Part shown: positions 41,542-45,098 of the stretch, piece by piece
Position numbering within the stretch: the first letter of the stretch is position 1
Layout: every line of letters starts with the position of its first letter
The notes under the pieces: generated by a model
Told to the model about the DNA's origin: nothing
The model's database searches: none
Seen by the model: the letters and a program-made list of their open reading frames with translations, nothing else
Position numbers and translations under genes: made by a program
From: Flavobacteriales bacterium UBA1986
Lineage (GTDB): Bacteria; Bacteroidota; Bacteroidia; Flavobacteriales_G; Salibacteraceae
Length of the DNA: 45,098 nt
Reading direction: 5' to 3'
Assembly: GCA_002336245.1 (NCBI GenBank)
Contig: DDDG01000028.1
Coordinates: 1 to 45,098, forward strand

Positions 41542-43755
41542 ATGAAATACGCATCAATCATTATTCTTTTATTCCTCAACTTAAATCTTCTTTCCCAAGA
41601 GAAGCATGGCGAACATGTTATGGGAAGTGTGATGGGTTTCGATGGAGTGCGTGACGTTCCTTTGGTAGGTGCCAACGTTTCTTGGGTGGGTACATCTCAG
41701 GGTACTACCGCCGATCTAGATGGTAAATTCCATTTGGATTTCCCCTCTAAACTACCAGCCACCTTAATCATCTCTTTTGTTGGATATGAGAGTTTTTCAA
41801 AAGTCTTCAAAAAAGCCGAGATGGAAATGCTGAAGGTGACACTTGAACCTGGTAAAACATTAAGTACGGTTGAAATTCGAGAGCGATTGGAAGCTTCAAG
41901 ACTCTCCTTTTCCAGCGATTTCCATCAAGAAAATTTATCCAAGAAAGAACTTCAAAAAGCAGCTTGTTGCAACTTATCTGAAAGCTTTGAAACAAATGCC
42001 TCAATAGACGTTCAAACTGCCGATGCCATAAGTGGAGTAAAACGGATTCAGATGTTGGGCTTAGATGGTATTTACACACAAATGCAGTTTGAAGGCATTC
42101 CATGGATTCGTGGACTTTCTGGAAATACGGGACTGTCATTCATTCCTGGAACTTGGGTAGAGGGAATTCAAGTATCCAAAGGATCGGGCTCAGTAACTAT
42201 GGGCTATGAGAGTATTACCGGACAAATCAACATCGAAACATTCAAACCAGATGGCCCAGAAGAGAATGTTCATCTGAATTTGTACGGTTCGGCAATGGGA
42301 CGACTTGAAGCTAACTTGCGCTTAAAGTCGAAAGTGAGCGATAAATGGAGCACCATTTTGATGGTTCACTCGGATGCTGTGGAGCAAAAGAATGATTTTA
42401 ATTCAGATGGATTTTTAGACATGCCATTGCGAAGAGACATTCACGTCTTTAACCGATGGAAATATGCCAGTGAGCGCTGGCGATTGCAATTTGGTTTGGC
42501 TGGTTTAAGTGAAACCCAAACGGGCGGTCAATTGGACTTCAAGCGTTCTGACACAAGAAGTGTCAATTACGGGTATGGCTCAGACGTTCAATTGCTGGAT
42601 GGCTTTGCTAAAGGGGGTTACCTCTATCCAAATGAACCGTACAGGAGTGTTGCTTTCCTGGCGAAGTATCGTCACATGAATCAAAAGTCTTTCTATGGAC
42701 TGAATAATTACAATGGGGTTGAAGATTATGCATTTCTCAAGGGAATCTATCAAGGAATATTCAGGACAACCATTCATACTTATCGCCTCGGATTCAGCAT
42801 GGTTTGGAATCGATTTAACGAAGACTTCCGCGGTCAGTATTTCTCTAGGGAAGAGTATGTTCCTGGAACCTTCTTCGAATACAGCTATAAGCCATCTGAA
42901 AAACTCACTTGGGTCAGTGGCTTGAGAGTCGATGTTCACAACCTCTTTGGAATTCAGCCCAGCCCAAGAACACACGTTAAGTATTCGCCGAATGAGAAAA
43001 CTACTTTTCGACTCTCGGCAGGCCGAGGATTCCGAGCGCCGAATGCACTTATGGAAAACTCTGGTTTTCTGGTCAGCTCACGTCGGGTTTTCCGGACAGC
43101 CAGTTTACAAGCTGAAAGCGGTTGGAATTCAGGAATTGTCGCAAGCAGAAAATTCGACGTCTTCGGTCGAGAAAGCAGCCTCAGCTTCGATTACTTCCAC
43201 ACGGAATTCGAAAACCAACTTGTAACTGATGTGGAAACGCCAGGAGAACTTTATCTGTACAACCTAAATGGAAGATCGTTTAGTGATGCGGTGCAACTTG
43301 AGTGGCAGTTGGAGCCTTTCCCTCGCTTTAGAGCCAAGTTGGCGGGTAAGTACTACCAGGTGAGAACCAACTATAGAGGGCAGATGCGCGATCGGCCACT
43401 CATCCCAAAATTTCGTGGTCTAGCTAATTTCGAATACGAGTTTGTTAAAGACAAGTGGATTTTGGACGCAACTCTGAATTACATTGGCGTTTCACGTTTG
43501 CCATCTACTGCGGGTAATCTTGCAGAAAACGAACGTTTGGATCGCTCTTTGGATTACGTTTTACTCAACAGTCAAATACGCCGGAATGGCAACAACATCG
43601 ATGTGTATTTGGGGGCTGAGAATTTATTGAATTACAAACAGAAAAACGCCATCGTTTCGGCTGATCAAGCTTTTAGTCCTGAGTTTGATGCTTCCATGAT
43701 TTGGGCACCTGTAAACGGGCGAGTTTTATATTTGGGACTTGATATTAAATTTTAG
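41542..43755 (+). CDS. TonB-dependent receptor, metal-operon type
   Basis: 737 residues. Signal peptide to about residue 18, then a carboxypeptidase-like regulatory domain (about 25-100: VMGFDGVRDVPLVGANVSWVG; FHLDFPSKLPATLIISFVGYESF). The TonB plug follows (about 130-235) with an uncommon CC pair at 142-143 (KAACCNLSESFE), then IQMLGLDGIYTQMQFEGIPW and ISKGSGSVTMGYES-type motifs. The rest is a barrel. The CC motif and neighbours (HYC_CC_PP-like protein before, HMA protein directly after) point to a metal-related ligand such as copper or zinc, but this is inference. Its stop is followed at once by the HMA start. Confidence 0.9.
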   Translation: MKYASIIILLFLNLNLLSQEKHGEHVMGSVMGFDGVRDVPLVGANVSWVGTSQGTTADLDGKFHLDFPSKLPATLIISFVGYESFSKVFKKAEMEMLKVTLEPGKTLSTVEIRERLEASRLSFSSDFHQENLSKKELQKAACCNLSESFETNASIDVQTADAISGVKRIQMLGLDGIYTQMQFEGIPWIRGLSGNTGLSFIPGTWVEGIQVSKGSGSVTMGYESITGQINIETFKPDGPEENVHLNLYGSAMGRLEANLRLKSKVSDKWSTILMVHSDAVEQKNDFNSDGFLDMPLRRDIHVFNRWKYASERWRLQFGLAGLSETQTGGQLDFKRSDTRSVNYGYGSDVQLLDGFAKGGYLYPNEPYRSVAFLAKYRHMNQKSFYGLNNYNGVEDYAFLKGIYQGIFRTTIHTYRLGFSMVWNRFNEDFRGQYFSREEYVPGTFFEYSYKPSEKLTWVSGLRVDVHNLFGIQPSPRTHVKYSPNEKTTFRLSAGRGFRAPNALMENSGFLVSSRRVFRTASLQAESGWNSGIVASRKFDVFGRESSLSFDYFHTEFENQLVTDVETPGELYLYNLNGRSFSDAVQLEWQLEPFPRFRAKLAGKYYQVRTNYRGQMRDRPLIPKFRGLANFEYEFVKDKWILDATLNYIGVSRLPSTAGNLAENERLDRSLDYVLLNSQIRRNGNNIDVYLGAENLLNYKQKNAIVSADQAFSPEFDASMIWAPVNGRVLYLGLDIKF

Positions 43756-44082
43756 ATGAAAATACTAAGCATACTATTGATCTTCTGGCTCGGAATGGGT
43801 GACGGAGGAAAGGACATTCAGAAAGCAGAAATCAAAACATCTGCAGTTTGTGACCATTGTAAAGAGCGCTTGGATAAAGCCCTGAAAGATGTAGAAGGTT
43901 TAAAATACGCCTACCTCGACATGAAGACCTTCAACTTGAAGGTTAAGTACGACGCTGAGATCATTACACTTGATGAGATTCGGACTATGGTCAGCAACAT
44001 AGGTTACGATGCAGATGAGGTTCCTGCGAACCCAGCATCTTACGATAAGCTTGACGGGTGTTGTAAGAAAGGAGCTCACTGA
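43756..44082 (+). CDS. heavy-metal-associated (HMA) domain protein
   Basis: 108 residues with an N-terminal export signal or anchor (about 1-15). A single HMA ferredoxin-like domain follows at about 22-92, with a CDHC site at Cys32 and Cys35 (KTSAVCDHCKERLDKAL), the position that binds Cu(I), Zn or Cd in this family. A second thiol cluster CC at 102-103 sits in a CCKKGAH tail. It starts at the base after the receptor stop and its TGA overlaps the next ATG by one base. It probably receives or hands over the metal moved by the receptor system; the direction is unknown. Confidence 0.92.
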   Translation: MKILSILLIFWLGMGDGGKDIQKAEIKTSAVCDHCKERLDKALKDVEGLKYAYLDMKTFNLKVKYDAEIITLDEIRTMVSNIGYDADEVPANPASYDKLDGCCKKGAH

Positions 44083-44597
44083 TGGCCCTCGTAAAGGCCT
44101 TGCGGGGCAACGAACCGAGCTTTGGGGAAGATTGCTATTTGGCCGAAAACGCTACGATTGTAGGAGATGTAACCTGTGGAGATGGATGCAGTTTCTGGTT
44201 TAATTCAGTAGTTCGTGGAGATGTTAATTCCATTCGCTTTGGGAATAAGGTTAATGTGCAAGACGGTGCCATAGTGCACTGCACATACCAAAAAGCAGCC
44301 ACTAGCATTGGAAACAATGTAAGTATTGGGCACAATGCTATTGTTCATGGCTGCACACTGGAAGACAATGTTCTGGTTGGCATGGGAGCCGTCGTTATGG
44401 ATGGTGTTCACGTTGGAGCCAACAGTTTAATTGCGGCGGGAAGTGTAGTTCTAGAAAACACGAAGATTGAATCTGGCTCCTTGTGGGCTGGGGTTCCGGC
44501 GAAAAAGGTACGTGATTTAAACCCAGAACTTCTTGAGGGCGAGGTGGAGCGCATCGCGAACAACTACGGGATGTACGCCTCATGGTATAAGGAATAA
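44082..44597 (+). CDS. gamma-class carbonic anhydrase family protein
   Basis: 171 residues, left-handed beta-helix with hexapeptide repeats (for example IVGDVTCGDG, NVQDGAIV, SIGNNVSIGHNAIVHG). The three metal-ligand His of gamma-CA are present at 66, 84 and 89. Such proteins (YrdA/PaaY-like) form trimers with a Zn or Fe site between subunits; not all are active carbonic anhydrases. Start overlaps the HMA stop (TGATGG-type), so they are coupled. A terminator follows immediately. Confidence 0.93.
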   Translation: MALVKALRGNEPSFGEDCYLAENATIVGDVTCGDGCSFWFNSVVRGDVNSIRFGNKVNVQDGAIVHCTYQKAATSIGNNVSIGHNAIVHGCTLEDNVLVGMGAVVMDGVHVGANSLIAAGSVVLENTKIESGSLWAGVPAKKVRDLNPELLEGEVERIANNYGMYASWYKE

Positions 44598-44599
44598 AA

Positions 44600-44630
44600 A
44601 AGCCCTTCATCCAATAAAGGAGAAGGGCTT
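44600..44630. terminator. bidirectional terminator after the metal operon
   Basis: AAGCCCTTC (44600-44608) pairs perfectly with GAAGGGCTT (44622-44630) over a 13-nt loop, with A-rich DNA before and TTTCTTTTC after. It can end the plus-strand operon and, read on the other strand, the lipoprotein gene. Confidence 0.8.
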
Positions 44631-44653
44631 AGATTTCTTTTCGTCAGTTGAGA

Positions 44654-44962
44654 CTACATTTCTTCGTCAGACTCTTCAGAAGACTCTTCGCCTTCAGTAT
44701 CATCGTCTCCTTCAGTAGCTTCGCCACCTTCAGTGCTTTCTTCGCCTTCAGTGGCCTCACCACCTTCAGTGCTTTCTTCAGCTTCACTAGCTTCAGCACC
44801 TTCGCTGGTTTCATCCATAGCTTCTGAAGTTTCGTCCATCATTTCAGTCACTGCTTCTTCAGTAGTAGCTGAAGTCTCTTTCGAACTCTCTTCAGATCCG
44901 CCACCACAAGCTGTTAGAAGGAACATTCCTGCAATTACGGCAAATGTCATTAGCTTTTTCAT
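44654..44962 (-). CDS. small acidic repeat lipoprotein
   Basis: 102 residues from the ATG at 44962. Lipoprotein signal MKKLMTFAVIAGMFLLTAC with Cys19 as lipidation site, then a mature part made almost only of Glu, Ser, Thr, Gly, Ala and Asp. The 12-residue unit EESTEGGEATEG is repeated about twice, with more degenerate copies, and is encoded by a 36-bp DNA repeat (near-identical blocks at 44724-44743 and 44760-44779). It is probably an unstructured outer-membrane lipoprotein. Function unknown; similar tails in Bacteroidota vary in length. Confidence 0.75.
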   Translation of the reverse strand: MKKLMTFAVIAGMFLLTACGGGSEESSKETSATTEEAVTEMMDETSEAMDETSEGAEASEAEESTEGGEATEGEESTEGGEATEGDDDTEGEESSEESDEEM

Positions 44963-44999
44963 CACTTTAATATTATCGGTTAAACAATTGAGTAGGTCC

Positions 45000-45007
45000 C
45001 AAATGTA
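45000..45007 (-). promoter_or_regulatory. candidate -7 element (TACATTTG) for the acidic lipoprotein
   Basis: TACATTTG on the minus strand fits TAnnTTTG, 37 bp from the ATG at 44962. No clear -33 TTG. Confidence 0.45.
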
Positions 45008-45098
45008 GGTAATTCATTTTTGAGGAATGCTACAGAAATCTTGTGGAGAGTGCAGTATAGAACATAAGAAAAGCACAGTCAATTCTACTCAACCGTGA

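Overview
The window looks like a chromosomal segment of a Bacteroidota bacterium, most probably in the Flavobacteriales (Cryomorphaceae/Schleiferiaceae-like). Evidence: two TonB-dependent receptors with carboxypeptidase-like N-terminal domains, a DUF4249 lipoprotein, type IX secretion system (T9SS) C-terminal sorting domains, a DCW cluster in the Bacteroidota order (no murF or ddl inside, FtsI with a PASTA tail, FtsZ with a long acidic linker), and several TAnnTTTG -7 elements, the Bacteroidota promoter hallmark. No rRNA, tRNA, CRISPR array, transposase or prophage was seen. This is mostly core genome.

Layout. 1-7.5 kb: an XRE/S24 repressor-like regulator (-) with operator-like repeats and a 54-bp tandem repeat behind it; yaaA, a thioredoxin-fold protein and a cyclophilin (+); then a DUF4249 lipoprotein/TonB receptor pair and pdhB (-). 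7.5-14.4 kb (+): a T9SS cargo gene broken by one stop codon, a TlpA-like thioredoxin, an orphan glycine-betaine-type binding lipoprotein, etfB-etfA followed directly by a bifunctional nuclease, and a CNT nucleoside transporter. 14.4-21.7 kb: a DUF2079 membrane protein (+), a very large LamG/T9SS gene (-) broken by two in-frame stops, a CvfB-like S1 protein (+) and a PF10023 metallopeptidase (-).

21.8-37.7 kb (-): one tightly overlapped division and cell-wall operon, transcribed mraZ-rsmH-ftsL-ftsI-murE-mraY-murD-ftsW-murG-murC-ftsQ-ftsA-ftsZ-yqeY. It starts at a four-decamer MraZ-type operator and ends at a clear intrinsic terminator. It builds lipid II from UDP-MurNAc precursors (MurC/D/E, MraY, MurG) and assembles the divisome (FtsZ/A/Q/L/I/W).

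37.8-45.1 kb: an alpha/beta hydrolase overlapping engB (+); gcvH-tonB and nfu (-); then a four-gene plus-strand set (HYC_CC_PP-like Cys/His protein, TonB receptor, HMA metallochaperone, gamma-carbonic anhydrase) that looks like an outer-membrane metal handling operon; last, a small acidic repeat lipoprotein (-).

The strongest leads for a second look are (i) three in-frame nonsense codons, all in T9SS cargo genes and with no frameshift, (ii) the HYC/TonB/HMA/gamma-CA metal operon, (iii) the exact 10-bp periodic operator at mraZ, and (iv) the intergenic repeats beside the S24 regulator. I did not find a clearly unprecedented multi-gene system, and I regard most of the window as conventional.
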